From contig DWWP01000054.1 in NCBI GenBank assembly GCA_019119635.1, positions 62,001 through 126,000 of the forward strand: DNA of 64,000 nt. Reading direction: 5' to 3'. Source of the DNA: Candidatus Dietzia intestinipullorum. GTDB taxonomy: Bacteria; Actinomycetota; Actinomycetes; Mycobacteriales; Mycobacteriaceae. A program made the translations under genes and the position numbers. Of the stretch, positions 39,080 through 52,325 are shown piece by piece (the stretch's first letter is position 1; each line of letters starts with the position of its first letter). The notes beneath the pieces are model-generated. The model was not told the DNA's origin. It ran no database searches and worked only from the letters and a program-made list of their open reading frames with translations.

Positions 39080-39865
39080 ATGACGAACATCGTCGTACTG
39101 ATCAAGCAGGTTCCGGACACCTACTCCGAGCGCAAGCTCTCGGACGGTGACTTCACGCTGGACCGTGAGGCCGCCGACGCGGTGCTGGACGAGATCAACG
39201 AGCGCGCCGTCGAGCAGGCGCTCCAGATCAAGGAGGCAGAGGGCGGCGAGGTGACCGTGCTGTGCGCCGGACCGGACCGCGCCACCGAGGCGATCCGCAA
39301 GGCGCTCTCCATGGGGGCGGACAAGGCCGTCCACCTCAACGACGAGTCTCTCCACGGCTCCGACGTCGTGCAGACGGCATGGGCCATCGCCAACGTCCTC
39401 GGCGGCATCGAGGGCACCGAGCTGGTCATCTGTGGCAACGAGGCCACCGATGGCCGTATGGGCTCGCTGCCGGCGATCCTCGCCGAGTACCTCGGCCTCC
39501 CGCAGGTCACCCACATGCGGACCCTCGAGGTGTCGGGGGATTCCGTCAAGGGCGAGCGCGAGACGGACGAGGGGCTCTTCGACATCGAGGCGTCCCTGCC
39601 CTGCGTGGTCTCGATCAACGAGAAGATCAACGAGCCGCGGTTCCCGTCCTTCAAGGGCATCATGGCGGCGAAGAAGAAGCCGGTCGAGGTGCTGACGCTC
39701 GCCGACACCAACGTCGAGGCGGCCCAGGTGGGCAAGGACAACGCCTCCTCGCAGGTCACCTCCTCGACCCCGAAGCCGCCGCGTACCGCCGGCGAGAAGG
39801 TCACCGACGAGGGCGAGGGCGGCAAGGACATCGCCAACTACCTCGTCGCGCAGAAGATCATCTGA
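39080..39865 (+). CDS. etfB: Electron transfer flavoprotein beta subunit
   Basis: A 261-aa AMP-binding subunit of ETF, which carries electrons from acyl-CoA dehydrogenases to the respiratory chain. The N-terminus NIVVLIKQVPDTYSERKL and the signature around VLCAGPDRATEAIRKALSMG are typical. ATG at 39080 gives the conserved start; longer in-frame starts run into the leader. The C-terminus (KDIANYLVAQKII) is the arm that wraps around EtfA. Same operon as etfA, 51 nt downstream. Confidence 0.95.
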   Translation: MTNIVVLIKQVPDTYSERKLSDGDFTLDREAADAVLDEINERAVEQALQIKEAEGGEVTVLCAGPDRATEAIRKALSMGADKAVHLNDESLHGSDVVQTAWAIANVLGGIEGTELVICGNEATDGRMGSLPAILAEYLGLPQVTHMRTLEVSGDSVKGERETDEGLFDIEASLPCVVSINEKINEPRFPSFKGIMAAKKKPVEVLTLADTNVEAAQVGKDNASSQVTSSTPKPPRTAGEKVTDEGEGGKDIANYLVAQKII

Positions 39866-39916
39866 TCGCGCTCGCCCCGACCGACTCCCACCAGTCTTTT
39901 TCAAGGAGAATCAACC

Positions 39917-40867
39917 ATGGCTGAAGTCCTCGTCGCGGTCGAGCACATCGACGGCGAACTCAAGAAGGCCTCCCACGAGCTCCTCACCGCGGCCCGTGCG
40001 CTCGGTGAGCCGTCCGCCGTCGTGTTCGGTGAGGCCGGCTCCGCTGCCGCGCTGACGGACGCCCTCAAGGAGGCCGGCGCCGAGAAGATCTACGTCGCCG
40101 AGGGCGACGCGGTGCAGAACCACCTCGTGACCCCCAAGGTCGACGTCCTGGCCGGCCTCGCCGAGCAGGGTGCGGCCGCGATCGTCCTGGCCGCCACGTT
40201 CGAGGGCAAGGAGGTCGCGGGACGTCTCGCGGCCCGCACCGGCTCCGGCGTCCTCAGCGACGTCATCGAGATCAAGTCCGACGGCTCGGCCGTCCACTCG
40301 ATCTTCGGTGGCGCCTTCACCGTCGAGGCCACCGTCTCGGGTGAGACGCCCGTCTACACGCTGCGCCCGGGTGCTGTCGAGCCCGCGCCGACCGCCGGTG
40401 CCGGCGAGGTCGTGGACGTCCAGGTCCCGGACCCCGAGAACTCCGCCAAGATCACCTCGCGCAGCCCGATCGTCGGCGGCGACCGCCCGGAGCTCACCGA
40501 GGCGAACATCGTCGTCTCCGGTGGCCGCGGTGTCGGTTCGGCCGAGAAGTTCGAGGAGGTCGTCGAGCCGCTCGCCGACTCGCTCAAGGCCGCCGTCGGC
40601 GCGTCGCGCGCCGCGGTCGACTCCGGCTTCTACCCGGGCCAGTTCCAGGTCGGCCAGACCGGCAAGACGGTCTCGCCCCAGCTGTACATCGCGCTCGGGA
40701 TCTCCGGCGCGATCCAGCACCGAGCCGGAATGCAGACGTCCAAGACGATCGTCGCGGTGAACAAGGACGAGGAGGCCCCGATCTTCGAGATCGCGGACTA
40801 CGGCATCGTCGGCGACCTGTTCAACGTCGCCCCGCAGCTCACCGAGGCCGTCAACGCCCGTAAGTGA
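39917..40867 (+). CDS. etfA: Electron transfer flavoprotein alpha subunit
   Basis: A 316-aa FAD-binding subunit of ETF. The C-terminal FAD domain has [19 protein letters not shown] and [18 protein letters not shown]. The N-terminal half is the usual UspA-like fold. A good ribosome site AAGGAGA (39903-39909) lies 7 nt before ATG. The pair is followed by a strong hairpin, so etfBA forms a bicistronic unit; from memory it matches fixA/fixB, Rv3029c/Rv3028c. Confidence 0.96.
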   Translation: MAEVLVAVEHIDGELKKASHELLTAARALGEPSAVVFGEAGSAAALTDALKEAGAEKIYVAEGDAVQNHLVTPKVDVLAGLAEQGAAAIVLAATFEGKEVAGRLAARTGSGVLSDVIEIKSDGSAVHSIFGGAFTVEATVSGETPVYTLRPGAVEPAPTAGAGEVVDVQVPDPENSAKITSRSPIVGGDRPELTEANIVVSGGRGVGSAEKFEEVVEPLADSLKAAVGASRAAVDSGFYPGQFQVGQTGKTVSPQLYIALGISGAIQHRAGMQTSKTIVAVNKDEEAPIFEIADYGIVGDLFNVAPQLTEAVNARK

Positions 40868-40889
40868 GTTCGCTCCCGCATCACCGTCC

Positions 40890-40920
40890 GGACCCCGGCA
40901 CCCCTGCGGTGCCGGGGTCC
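40890..40920 (+). terminator. Terminator of etfBA
   Basis: A perfect 13-bp stem, GGACCCCGGCACC (40890-40902) with GGTGCCGGGGTCC (40908-40920), and loop CCTGC. There is no T tract, as is common in high-G+C actinobacteria. Confidence 0.7.
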
Positions 40921-40934
40921 GGCGCATCCAGGCG

Positions 40935-40940
40935 TATCCT
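40935..40940 (+). promoter_or_regulatory. Candidate -10 box, cysteine desulfurase gene
   Basis: TATCCT lies 10 nt before the ATG at 40951. There is no ribosome site between, so the 5' leader would be absent or only 2-4 nt. Confidence 0.35.
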
Positions 40941-40950
40941 TGCCGACGTC

Positions 40951-42153
40951 ATGTCCACTGCATCCCAGAGTCGCGCCGTCTCCTACCTGGACCACGCCGC
41001 GACCACCCCGATGAGGCCGGCGGCGGTGGCCGCCTACGCGGAGACCGCCGCCACCGTCGGTAACGCGTCATCCCTCCACGGTTCGGGGCGCCGCGCCCGT
41101 CGTCGCGTGGAGGAGGCCCGGGAGTCCCTCGCCGAACACCTCGGGTGCCGGCCGTCCGAGGTCGTGTTCACCTCCGGCGGAACGGAATCCGACAACCTCG
41201 CGGTGCTCGGCCAGGTCGCCGCGTCCGGTCGCCGGGTCGTGGCGGTGGGGGCCACCGAGCACCACTCCGTCCTCGACGCCGCCGACCACCTCGCCTCCGC
41301 ACGAGGCGGCTCGCACGAGGTCCGGGTACTGCCCGTGGACCCCCGTGGCGAGGTCACCGCCGACAGCGCCCGCGCCCTCGCGGGGGACGTCAGCACGGAC
41401 CTCGCGCTGGTCGCCACGATGCTCGCGAACAACGAGGTCGGCACCGTCACGGACGTCGCCGCCGTCGCCGATGCCGTACGCGCGACCGGTGCCGCAGTGC
41501 ACACCGACGCGGTGCAGACGGTGGGCCACCTGCCCGTGGACTTCGCCGGACTCGGGGTGAGCACCCTGAGCCTGTCGGCGCACAAGTTCGGCGGCCCGCT
41601 CGGGGTGGGCGCCCTCCTCGTGGACCGTCGCGCCGACTGCCTGCCCGTGGGCTTCGGCGGCGGACAGGAGCGCGACCTTCGGTCCGGGTCCGTGGACGTT
41701 CCCGGAGTGGTCGCCATGGCCACGGCGCTGGAGGAGGCGGAACGCGAGAGGGAGGCGGAGGCGCGGCGCCTCGCCGACCTGCGGGACCGCCTGATCGCCG
41801 GTGTCCTCGAGGCCGTCCCGGGTGCGACGAGCAACGGCGGGGGCGACCGACTGCCCGGGATCGCCAACCTCACCTTCCCCGGGTGCTCGGGGGAGTCCCT
41901 CATCCTGCTCCTCGACGCCGCCGGGATCGAGTGCTCCACCGGTTCGGCGTGTACGGCCGGGGTGGCGGAGCCGAGCCACGTCCTGCTCGCGATGGGCGCC
42001 GACGAGGCCGCCGCCCGCAGCAGTCTGCGGCTGAGCCTCGGCCACACCACCACCGCCGACGACGTGGACGCGGCGATCGCCGCACTGGGGCCCGCCGCCG
42101 AGCGGGCCCGGGTCGCGGGCCTGGGGCTGCTCCGGACGGGGGCGGTGTCATGA
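40951..42153 (+). CDS. iscS: Cysteine desulfurase (NifS/IscS class)
   Basis: A 400-aa PLP enzyme releasing sulfur from cysteine as an enzyme persulfide. The PLP lysine is in [13 protein letters not shown] and the persulfide cysteine is in the loop [18 protein letters not shown] at 40951 ([21 protein letters not shown] in sense) gives the conserved start; upstream in-frame codons belong to the terminator region. The stop overlaps the mnmA ATG by 4 nt, so it most likely supplies sulfur for tRNA 2-thiolation. Confidence 0.94.
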   Translation: MSTASQSRAVSYLDHAATTPMRPAAVAAYAETAATVGNASSLHGSGRRARRRVEEARESLAEHLGCRPSEVVFTSGGTESDNLAVLGQVAASGRRVVAVGATEHHSVLDAADHLASARGGSHEVRVLPVDPRGEVTADSARALAGDVSTDLALVATMLANNEVGTVTDVAAVADAVRATGAAVHTDAVQTVGHLPVDFAGLGVSTLSLSAHKFGGPLGVGALLVDRRADCLPVGFGGGQERDLRSGSVDVPGVVAMATALEEAEREREAEARRLADLRDRLIAGVLEAVPGATSNGGGDRLPGIANLTFPGCSGESLILLLDAAGIECSTGSACTAGVAEPSHVLLAMGADEAAARSSLRLSLGHTTTADDVDAAIAALGPAAERARVAGLGLLRTGAVS

Positions 42154-43262
42154 GGGTTCTCGCGGCGATGAGCGGGGGAGTGGACTCCGCCGTGGCCGCC
42201 GCCCGCGCCGTGGCAGCCGGTCACGACGTGGTGGGCGTCCACCTCGCGTTGAGTGCCGACCCGGCGACCCTGCGTACCGGCTCCCGCGGTTGCTGCTCCC
42301 GCGAGGATGCCGGCGACGCGCGCCGTGTGGCCGATCTGCTCGGCATCCCGTTCTACGTGTGGGACTTCGCCGAGAGGTTCCGCGCCGACGTCATCGACGA
42401 TTTCGTGGAGTCCTACGCCCGGGGGGAGACCCCCAACCCGTGCCTGCGGTGCAATGAACGCATCAAGTTCGAGGCCCTCCTCGAGCGGGGGATCGCCCTG
42501 GGCTTCGACGCCGTGGCCACGGGACACTACGCCCGGCTCACCTCGGAGGAGCTGCCGGACGGGTCGCGCCGGCCGGTGCTGCGGCGTGCCGTCGACCCGG
42601 ACAAGGACCAGTCCTATGTCCTGGGCGTGCTCACTCCCGAACAGCTGGCGCACTCGATGTTCCCGTTGGGGGACTCGCTCAAGTCCACGGTCCGCGAGGA
42701 GGCGGAGTCCGCCGGGCTGCCGGTGGCGACCAAGCCCGACAGCCACGACATCTGCTTCATCCCGTCCGGGGACACCCGGGCCTTCCTCGGCGCGCGGATC
42801 GGTCTGCGCCCGGGCGCGATGGTGGATGCCGACACCGGCGACGAGCTCGGCCGACACGAGGGCGTGCACGGTTTCACGATCGGGCAGCGGAAGGGGCTCG
42901 GGCTGGACGGGCCCGCTGCCGACGGGCGCCCCCGCTACGTGACCGCGATCGACTCCGGTACGGGCACGGTCACGGTCGGCGGGGCCGACCACCTGCTCTC
43001 GTCGGCGATGACGGCGAGCTCACCGTATTGGCTGGTGGATGACGATATCCGGGACACCGAGTGCCTGGTGCAGATCCGTGCGCACGGGGACGCGGTCCCG
43101 GGGCGGGTCCGCCGGTCCGGCGCCGGGGCGGAGGAGATGCTGGAGATCACCCTGGATGAGCCGGTGCGTGGGGTGGCGCCCGGCCAGGCCGCGGTGCTCT
43201 ACCGCGCGGAGCCGGACGGCGACCGCGTCCTCGGCAGCGGTACGATCACGGCCGGCGCGTGA
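42150..43262 (+). CDS. mnmA: tRNA-specific 2-thiouridylase MnmA
   Basis: A 370-aa enzyme making 2-thiouridine at U34 of Lys, Glu and Gln tRNAs. The PP-loop ATP site SGGVDS is at residues 8-13. The two catalytic cysteines are in [14 protein letters not shown] and [14 protein letters not shown] overlaps the desulfurase stop. It passes to the following MetE-like gene with a 4-nt overlap as well. From memory it matches Rv3024c (trmU), next to iscS Rv3025c. Confidence 0.95.
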   Translation: MRVLAAMSGGVDSAVAAARAVAAGHDVVGVHLALSADPATLRTGSRGCCSREDAGDARRVADLLGIPFYVWDFAERFRADVIDDFVESYARGETPNPCLRCNERIKFEALLERGIALGFDAVATGHYARLTSEELPDGSRRPVLRRAVDPDKDQSYVLGVLTPEQLAHSMFPLGDSLKSTVREEAESAGLPVATKPDSHDICFIPSGDTRAFLGARIGLRPGAMVDADTGDELGRHEGVHGFTIGQRKGLGLDGPAADGRPRYVTAIDSGTGTVTVGGADHLLSSAMTASSPYWLVDDDIRDTECLVQIRAHGDAVPGRVRRSGAGAEEMLEITLDEPVRGVAPGQAAVLYRAEPDGDRVLGSGTITAGA

Positions 43263-44332
43263 GGGTCGCGCACTCGGGGCCCGGGCCCGTCCGGGGCGGC
43301 GACCCCCGCGAGGTGGCCCGCGCGATCTTGGGGGAGTGCTACTCGACGCCGTTCCTTCCCGAGCTGCCCGACCGCGGTCCCGGTGCCGACGAGGTGGGCC
43401 GCACGGCGGCGATGCTCACCGACCTGCCCGTTGACGCCTCGCCACGGGGATGGCGACTGGCGGGATCGCCCGGACGGCTCTCACGCCGTGCCGTGGACTT
43501 TCTCGACCGCGACAGTGACGCGCTGGAGGAGGCCGACGAACTCGCCCGCGACCCCGACGATGAGCCGGGCGGCGCGGGGCGGCGCCTGCTCGTGCGCGCG
43601 CTCGGACCCTGGTCGCTCGCGGCACGTCTCGAGATGCCCGGGGGGCCGTCTGTGCTCACGGACCGGGGAGCCCGCCGCGACGTCGCCGCGTCGCTGGCCG
43701 AGGGGGTGGCCGTCCGGGCTGTCCGGCTCTCGGAGCGTATGCGGAGCCGGGCCCGGGTGCTTCTCGACGAGCCCGCGCTCTGGCATGTCCACGCGGGCAC
43801 CGTGGCCACGCAGAGCCGCCTCGACCCGGTGGCCGCGGTGCCCGCGGACCAGCTCTCCCTGTCCCTCTGCCGGTTCGCCGACGCCCTCCGCGCGGCGGGC
43901 GTCGACGAGGTCCTGGCCCGCGTCCCCGCAGAAGCGGGCCCGGACGCGCCCGCGCGGTGGTCGATCCTCGCCGAGCCCCCGCGTGACGAGACACCGCTCG
44001 ACGGACTCTGCCTGGACTCCGGCGTCCTGCACTCGGCACGCTCACACGGGGCCCTCGATGCCGCCGGCACGGTCCTCGGGCAGGGTCGGCTCCTCCAGCT
44101 CGAGGGGCTCCCCGGAACCGCTGGACTCCCGACGACCGGGCCCGAGGTCGAGCGGGCGGTCTCGCGGATCCTCGACCTGCTCGAGCGGCTCTCCGCCCCC
44201 CGTTACGCCGGTCTCGGTCAGCTGGTGCTCACACCGTCCGTCGAGGAGATGACCTCGGCCGGAGCGCGGCCGGCGGACGCGCTCGCCGCCGTCAGGCTGG
44301 TGGCCGAGGCCGCGCCCCGCCTGGCCGAATAG
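43259..44332 (+). CDS. MetE/UROD-fold protein without zinc ligands
   Basis: A 357-aa protein annotated in relatives as vitamin-B12-independent methionine synthase family. It overlaps mnmA by 4 nt. The fold clues are weak: [24 protein letters not shown] and the C-terminal [14 protein letters not shown], which sits where MetE has its zinc cysteine. The three cysteines (GECYS, SLCRF, GLCLD) do not match the His-x-Cys...Cys zinc set, so methionine synthesis is unlikely. From memory it matches Rv3015c, between trmU and ligA. Function unknown. Confidence 0.75.
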   Translation: MRVAHSGPGPVRGGDPREVARAILGECYSTPFLPELPDRGPGADEVGRTAAMLTDLPVDASPRGWRLAGSPGRLSRRAVDFLDRDSDALEEADELARDPDDEPGGAGRRLLVRALGPWSLAARLEMPGGPSVLTDRGARRDVAASLAEGVAVRAVRLSERMRSRARVLLDEPALWHVHAGTVATQSRLDPVAAVPADQLSLSLCRFADALRAAGVDEVLARVPAEAGPDAPARWSILAEPPRDETPLDGLCLDSGVLHSARSHGALDAAGTVLGQGRLLQLEGLPGTAGLPTTGPEVERAVSRILDLLERLSAPRYAGLGQLVLTPSVEEMTSAGARPADALAAVRLVAEAAPRLAE

Positions 44333-44347
44333 CGCGTCCGGAGCACC

Positions 44348-47311
<2,964 letters not shown>

Positions 47312-47329
47312 CTGCCGGCCCGGCCCCGC

Positions 47330-47374
47330 CCGGACGCACCTGCGAGGGCGAGCGGAGTGGAGCGGCAGGTCCGG
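47330..47374. terminator. Possible bidirectional terminator between ligA and the ACT gene
   Basis: CCGGAC and CTGC (47330-47343, with a 4-nt bulge) can pair with GCAGGTCCGG (47365-47374). It is an imperfect stem with a 21-nt loop, located between convergent genes. Low confidence. Confidence 0.3.
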
Positions 47375-47375
47375 A

Positions 47376-48023
47376 TCAACCGGCGTGCATCGAGCGCAGG
47401 ATGCCCGTGAGGTAGCTCAGGCGGGCGATCTCCGACGGCCGGAAAGAGGGACCGCCCGGGCGTCCGACCACGAGCACGTGCCCGGAGGACAAGGGAGCGG
47501 CGGCCAGTGCGGTGTCCATCGCGCGCCACTGCTCGGGCGTCTCGTCGTCGTCCAGGGCTCGTGCGCGGTCCAGGTCGACGAGGGCCGGCACGGCGGCCCC
47601 CTCCCACGCCGGGGCCGAGTCGCCCCGCGCCACCGACGCGCAGGAATCGAGGCCGGGTGCGACGACGAGCGCCCACCCGACCCGCAGCGCCGACGGGATC
47701 TCGTCTGCGAGCATCTGTGGCGCCCCGGCCCCCGCCCCGGACACCGCGTCGATGAGTTCGAGATCGCCGTGCGCGTCGAGAGCGCCGACGAACGGTTGCA
47801 GGGAGTCGACGACCACACCGTCGAGCTGCTCGGCAGCGGTGATGAGCGTGTCGGGCAGGGTGCCGTTCTGGACGTTGACCACGATGTCGTCGACCGCGAC
47901 CCCGTCGAACCGGTCGACCACGTCGAGGCTCACGATGTCCGCTCCGGCGCCACCGAGGGCTATGGCGAGGTGACCGAGACTGCCCGGTCGATCGGGCAGG
48001 GACACCCGGAGCAGATAAGACAT
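47376..48023 (-). CDS. ACT-domain protein
   Basis: A 215-aa protein with an N-terminal ACT domain (SYLLRVSLPDRPGSLGHLAIAL, about residues 2-23, then DIVSLDVVDRFDGVAVDDI) and a C-terminal region of unknown fold. ACT domains bind amino acids. ATG at 48023 gives MSYLLRV; an in-frame ATG six codons upstream is less likely. From memory it matches Rv3013, between ligA and gatC, where it is likewise on the opposite strand. Ligand unknown. Confidence 0.83.
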   Translation of the reverse strand: MSYLLRVSLPDRPGSLGHLAIALGGAGADIVSLDVVDRFDGVAVDDIVVNVQNGTLPDTLITAAEQLDGVVVDSLQPFVGALDAHGDLELIDAVSGAGAGAPQMLADEIPSALRVGWALVVAPGLDSCASVARGDSAPAWEGAAVPALVDLDRARALDDDETPEQWRAMDTALAAAPLSSGHVLVVGRPGGPSFRPSEIARLSYLTGILRSMHAG

Positions 48024-48099
48024 GACTCCATTGTGCCGCACCTGAGCGCGCTGACTAGGCTGGGCCGGAACCGATCACGCCACGGAAAGGGACTGACAC

Positions 48100-48396
48100 G
48101 TGACCTCGATCTCACGCGAGGACGTCGCGCATCTGGCCGGGCTCGCCCGCCTGGAACTGTCCGACGCCGAGCTGGAGTCCTTCGCCGGACAGCTCACCGA
48201 CATCCTCGACCACGTGCAGGCCGTGAGCGATGTGGCCGCGGACGACGTCCCGGCCATGAGCCACCCCACCGCCATCTCCAACGTGTACCGCGCCGATGTG
48301 GTGACCCCGGGCCTGAGCCCGGAGCAGGCGCTCGACCAGGCCCCGGCCTCGGATGAGCAGCGCTTCGAGGTCCCGCAGATCCTCGGGGAGGACTGA
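48100..48396 (+). CDS. gatC: Asp/Glu-tRNA amidotransferase subunit C
   Basis: A 98-aa small subunit that ties GatA to GatB in the GatCAB complex. [21 protein letters not shown] is the family's N-terminal helix and [12 protein letters not shown] the conserved middle. GTG follows GGAAAGGGA. One nucleotide separates it from gatA. GatCAB converts Glu-tRNA(Gln) and Asp-tRNA(Asn) to the amidated forms in organisms that lack GlnRS. Confidence 0.95.
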   Translation: MTSISREDVAHLAGLARLELSDAELESFAGQLTDILDHVQAVSDVAADDVPAMSHPTAISNVYRADVVTPGLSPEQALDQAPASDEQRFEVPQILGED

Positions 48397-48397
48397 C

Positions 48398-49852
48398 ATG
48401 AGCGAACTCACCACCGCCACCGCCGCCACGCTCGCAGCGCGGATCGCCTCCCGTGAGGTCTCCGCGGAGGAGGTCACCCGCGCGCATCTCGACCGGATCG
48501 CCGAGGTCGACGGTGAGATCAACGCCTTCCTGCACGTGGGGGCCGACCGGGCGCTGGAGTCCGCGCGCGCTGTCGATGCCCGGATCGCCGCCGGGGAGGA
48601 GGTCGGCCCGCTCGCCGGCGTGCCGATCGCCCTCAAGGACGTGTTCACCACGACCGACGCCCCCACGACGTGTGCCTCGAAGATGCTGGAGGGTTATCTG
48701 TCGCCGTACGACGCGACGGTGACCGCGAGGCTGCGCGAGGCGGGCATGCCGATCCTCGGCAAGACCAACCTCGATGAGTTCGCGATGGGCTCATCGACGG
48801 AGAACTCGGCATACGGCCCGACCCGCAACCCGTGGGACCACGCCCGCACGCCCGGCGGTTCCGGGGGCGGCTCGGCCGCGGCGCTGGCCTCCCACCAGGC
48901 GCCGGTCGCCGTCGGCACCGACACCGGCGGCTCGATCCGCCAGCCCGCCGCCCTCACCGCGACGGTCGGGGTCAAACCCACCTACGGCACCGTCTCGCGG
49001 CAGGGGCTCGTCGCCTCCGCCTCGTCGCTCGACCAGGCCGGCCCCTGTGGCCGGACGGTCGAGGACACGGCACTGCTCCACCAGGTGATCGCCGGCCACG
49101 ACCCGCGCGACTCCACCAGTCTCGACGTGACGATCCCGGATATGGTGGCCGCCGCCCGCGAGGGCGCCGGCGGGGATCTGCAGGGCGTCCGCGTGGGGGT
49201 CGTGCGCGAGCTCGCGGGCGAGGGCTACCAGGCCGGCGTGGAGGAGTCCTTCCGCTCCGCCGTCGAGACCCTGCGTGGCCTCGGGGCCGAGGTCGTCGAG
49301 GTCTCCTGCCCCAACTTCCGTTACGCGCTGCCCGCGTACTACCTCATCCTGCCCTCGGAGGTGTCGAGCAACCTGGCCCGCTTCGACGCCATGCGCTACG
49401 GACTGCGCACCGGTGAGGGGTCGGCCGACCAGGTCATGGCGGCCAGTCGGGCAGCCGGTTTCGGCCCCGAGGTCAAGCGCCGGATCATGCTGGGCACCTA
49501 CGCCCTGTCGGCCGGGTATTACGACGCCTACTACGGGCAGGCACAGAAGATCCGCACGCTGATCGCGCGCGACTTTGACGCGGCGTACGAGAAGGTGGAC
49601 GTGCTCGTCTCACCGACCACGCCCACCACCGCGTTCCCCCTCGGGGACAAGGTCGCCGACCCCGTGGCCATGTACCGGTTCGACCTGTGCACGTTGCCGC
49701 TGAACCTCGCCGGCCACTGCGGGATGTCGGTGCCGTCGGGCCTGATTGACGGGCTCCCCGCGGGCCTGCAGATCATGGCGCCGGCACTGGCCGACGACCG
49801 CCTGTACCGGGTCGGCGCCGCGTTCGAGGCCGCGAGGGGCGCGATCGCGTGA
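48398..49852 (+). CDS. gatA: Asp/Glu-tRNA amidotransferase subunit A
   Basis: A 484-aa amidase-signature subunit producing ammonia from glutamine. The catalytic Lys is in [12 protein letters not shown] and the two serines are in [11 protein letters not shown] and [13 protein letters not shown], making the Ser-cisSer-Lys triad. ATG at 48398 begins [16 protein letters not shown]. The stop overlaps the MFS GTG by 4 nt, so the transporter is cotranscribed with the amidotransferase genes. Confidence 0.96.
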   Translation: MSELTTATAATLAARIASREVSAEEVTRAHLDRIAEVDGEINAFLHVGADRALESARAVDARIAAGEEVGPLAGVPIALKDVFTTTDAPTTCASKMLEGYLSPYDATVTARLREAGMPILGKTNLDEFAMGSSTENSAYGPTRNPWDHARTPGGSGGGSAAALASHQAPVAVGTDTGGSIRQPAALTATVGVKPTYGTVSRQGLVASASSLDQAGPCGRTVEDTALLHQVIAGHDPRDSTSLDVTIPDMVAAAREGAGGDLQGVRVGVVRELAGEGYQAGVEESFRSAVETLRGLGAEVVEVSCPNFRYALPAYYLILPSEVSSNLARFDAMRYGLRTGEGSADQVMAASRAAGFGPEVKRRIMLGTYALSAGYYDAYYGQAQKIRTLIARDFDAAYEKVDVLVSPTTPTTAFPLGDKVADPVAMYRFDLCTLPLNLAGHCGMSVPSGLIDGLPAGLQIMAPALADDRLYRVGAAFEAARGAIA

Positions 49853-51234
49853 CCGTGGTCCCCGAGCGGGACGCGTGGAAGGCTCTCGCGGCCCTCGTCA
49901 TCGGGTTTTTCATGATCCTGGTGGATCAGACGATCGTGGCGGTGGCCACGGACGCCTTCGTCACCCAGCTCGGCGCCACCACCAACCAGGTCATCTGGGT
50001 GACCAGCGCCTACCTGCTCGCGTATGTCGTCCCGCTGCTGTTCACGGGCCGACTCGGCGACCAGATCGGACCGCGCACCGTCGCCGTCGCCGGGCTGGTC
50101 CTGTTCACCGCCGCCTCGTTGTGGTGTGGCCTGGCCACCAACGTCGAGATGCTCATCGTCGCGCGCGTGGTCCAGGGCTTCGGTGCGGCACTGCTGACGC
50201 CGCAGTCGCTCAGTGTGATCACCCGGGTCTTCCGCGCCGAACGGCGGGGAGCGGCCATGGGCGCGTGGGGGGCGGTCGCCGGGATCGCCTCGGTCGTCGG
50301 CCCGGTCCTGGGGGGCGTGCTCATCGACGCCCTGGACTGGCGGTGGATCTTCTTCGTCAACATCCCGTTCGGCGTCGTCGCGGTGATCCTGGTGTGGCGG
50401 TGGGTCCCGGCTCTGCAGACCCGCGCGCACTCCTACGACGCCGTGGGGATCGTGCTCTCGGCAGCCGGCATGTTCCTGCTGGTGTTCGGTATCCAACAAG
50501 GCGAGTCGCACGGTTGGGGCGGGGCCACGGCGGGCCTGATCGCGGCCGGCGTGGTGGGGATCGCCGCCTTTGTGTGGTGGCAGTCCCGGGTGCGCACCGA
50601 ACCGCTGGTGCCGCTGCGACTGTTCCGCGACCGCAACTTCTCGCTCGGCAACTTCGCCGTCTCGTCCATCGGGTTCGTCACTGCCGGCACGATGGTGCCG
50701 CTGATGTTCTACCTGCAGGTGGTCAAGGAGCTCAGCCCCACGTCGTCGGGGCTCATGCTGCTTCCGATGGCGATGATCGCCGGCATCCTCGCCCCGGTCG
50801 TCGGACGCCTGGCCGACCGCATCGACCCCCGGTGGTTCACGGCGGTCGGCTACTTCTCCTTCTCGGCCTCCCTGCTCTGGCTGGCCCTGATCATGGACTC
50901 CGACACCACCGTCCCGGCGCTGTTCGGCCCGATCGCCCTGATGGGGGTCGGCAACGGCTGCGTCTGGGCGCCCACGTCCTCCACGGCCATGCGCCGGCTC
51001 GACCTCGAGGTCGCCGGCGCGGGCTCGGGCGTGTACAACACCACCCGACAGGTCGGCGCCGTGCTCGGGTCCGCCGCGATCGGCGCGCTGATGCAGGCCC
51101 GGATCGTCGCCACCGGTGACATCGGCCTGGGGGTCGCCGACGCCATGTTCCTGCCCGCCGCGGTGGTCCTGCTGGGCGGGCTCGCGACCATGGCGTTCCG
51201 TACCGGTGCACATCCGGTGAGCGCCCCCCGCTGA
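49849..51234 (+). CDS. MFS transporter, DHA2 (EmrB/QacA) type
   Basis: A 461-aa transporter with about 14 hydrophobic helices. Family features: [19 protein letters not shown] in TM1, the motif A loop [16 protein letters not shown], and the TM5 motif C-like [17 protein letters not shown]. These are proton-driven drug or metabolite exporters; the substrate cannot be read. GTG overlaps the gatA stop. From memory this gene is not between gatA and pfkA in M. tuberculosis, so it looks like an insertion. Confidence 0.9.
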   Translation: MTVVPERDAWKALAALVIGFFMILVDQTIVAVATDAFVTQLGATTNQVIWVTSAYLLAYVVPLLFTGRLGDQIGPRTVAVAGLVLFTAASLWCGLATNVEMLIVARVVQGFGAALLTPQSLSVITRVFRAERRGAAMGAWGAVAGIASVVGPVLGGVLIDALDWRWIFFVNIPFGVVAVILVWRWVPALQTRAHSYDAVGIVLSAAGMFLLVFGIQQGESHGWGGATAGLIAAGVVGIAAFVWWQSRVRTEPLVPLRLFRDRNFSLGNFAVSSIGFVTAGTMVPLMFYLQVVKELSPTSSGLMLLPMAMIAGILAPVVGRLADRIDPRWFTAVGYFSFSASLLWLALIMDSDTTVPALFGPIALMGVGNGCVWAPTSSTAMRRLDLEVAGAGSGVYNTTRQVGAVLGSAAIGALMQARIVATGDIGLGVADAMFLPAAVVLLGGLATMAFRTGAHPVSAPR

Positions 51235-51280
51235 CCGTTCCACGCGCCCTACACTGCGGGGGAACCGAGAGGAGCTCCAC

Positions 51281-52315
51281 GTGCGCATAGGTGTCCTCAC
51301 CGCGGGAGGCGACTGCCCGGGCCTCAACGCGGTCATCCGGGCCCTGGTCCGGACGGCACACGCCGAGTACGACTCGCCCGTCCTCGGCTTCCAGGACGGG
51401 TGGGCCGGCCTGGTCCACGACCGTGCGGTGCCACTGTTCGACGACGAGGAGATCGACCGCATCCTGCTCAGGGGCGGGACGGTCCTCGGGACGGGCCGAC
51501 TGAACCCGGACGTGCTCACGGCGAGCCTGCCGCAGATCAGGCGCACGCTGGAGCGACACTCCCTCGACGCGCTGGTGGCGATCGGCGGCGACGGCACCCT
51601 CAAGGCGGCGCGGTGGCTCACCGAGAACGGGATCCCCGTGGTGGGGGTGCCCAAGACGATCGACAACGACGTGAGCGGCACCGACTACACCTTCGGCTTC
51701 GACACCGCGGTCTCGGTCGCCTCGGACGCGATCGATCGGTTGCACACGACAGCGGAGTCGCACGAGCGCGTGATGCTGGTCGAGGTGATGGGCCGGCACG
51801 CCGGATGGATCGCGCTGCACGCCGGCCTGGCGTCGGGCGCCCACATGATCGTGATCCCCGAGGTGCCCTTCGACATCGACTACGTGTGCAAGGTCATGAA
51901 GCGGCGGTTCCAGATGGGCGAGGCCTACGGCATCTGCGTGGTGGCCGAGGGGGCGACCCCCGCGGAGGGCTCGGGGATGACGTTGCGGGAGAGCGGCACC
52001 GACGAGTTCGGCCACGAGGTGTTCACCGGGGTGGCGGACCAGATGGCCACGGCGATCTCCCGGCGCATGAACCCCGACGTCCGGACGACCGTGCTCGGAC
52101 ACATCCAGCGGGGTGGCACCCCCACCGCGTACGACCGCGTGCTGGCGACCCGGTTCGGTGTGCACGCCGCGCACGCCGCGCACCGGGGGGACTTCGGTCA
52201 GATCGTCGCGCTGCACGGCGAGGCGATCGCGATGATCCCGGTCAACGAGGCGGTCTCGGAACTCAAGACCGTTCCGGGGGACCGCTACCGCGAGGCCACG
52301 CACCTCTTCGGCTAG
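51281..52315 (+). CDS. pfkA: 6-phosphofructokinase
   Basis: A 344-aa phosphofructokinase of glycolysis. The nucleotide loop GGDGTL keeps Gly at the E. coli 104 position and [18 protein letters not shown] has Lys instead of Gly at 124; catalytic D is in TIDND and MGRHAGW binds fructose-6-phosphate. Gly104 with Lys124 is the group III pattern typical of ATP-using actinobacterial enzymes; PPi users usually have Asp104 too. GTG 51281 follows GAGAGGAG with a -10-like TACACT at 51250-51255. Confidence 0.93.
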   Translation: MRIGVLTAGGDCPGLNAVIRALVRTAHAEYDSPVLGFQDGWAGLVHDRAVPLFDDEEIDRILLRGGTVLGTGRLNPDVLTASLPQIRRTLERHSLDALVAIGGDGTLKAARWLTENGIPVVGVPKTIDNDVSGTDYTFGFDTAVSVASDAIDRLHTTAESHERVMLVEVMGRHAGWIALHAGLASGAHMIVIPEVPFDIDYVCKVMKRRFQMGEAYGICVVAEGATPAEGSGMTLRESGTDEFGHEVFTGVADQMATAISRRMNPDVRTTVLGHIQRGGTPTAYDRVLATRFGVHAAHAAHRGDFGQIVALHGEAIAMIPVNEAVSELKTVPGDRYREATHLFG

Positions 52316-52318
52316 ATT
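52313..52318 (+). promoter_or_regulatory. Candidate -10 box of gatB
   Basis: TAGATT overlaps the pfkA stop and ends 7 nt before the gatB ATG; no ribosome site is present. It would let gatB be expressed separately from pfkA. Confidence 0.35.
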
Positions 52319-52325
52319 GTTGCGC

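Noticed and set aside
51281-52315. Pyrophosphate-dependent PFK
   Set aside because: Lys at position 124 alone is not enough; Gly is kept at 104, the pattern of ATP-using group III enzymes.
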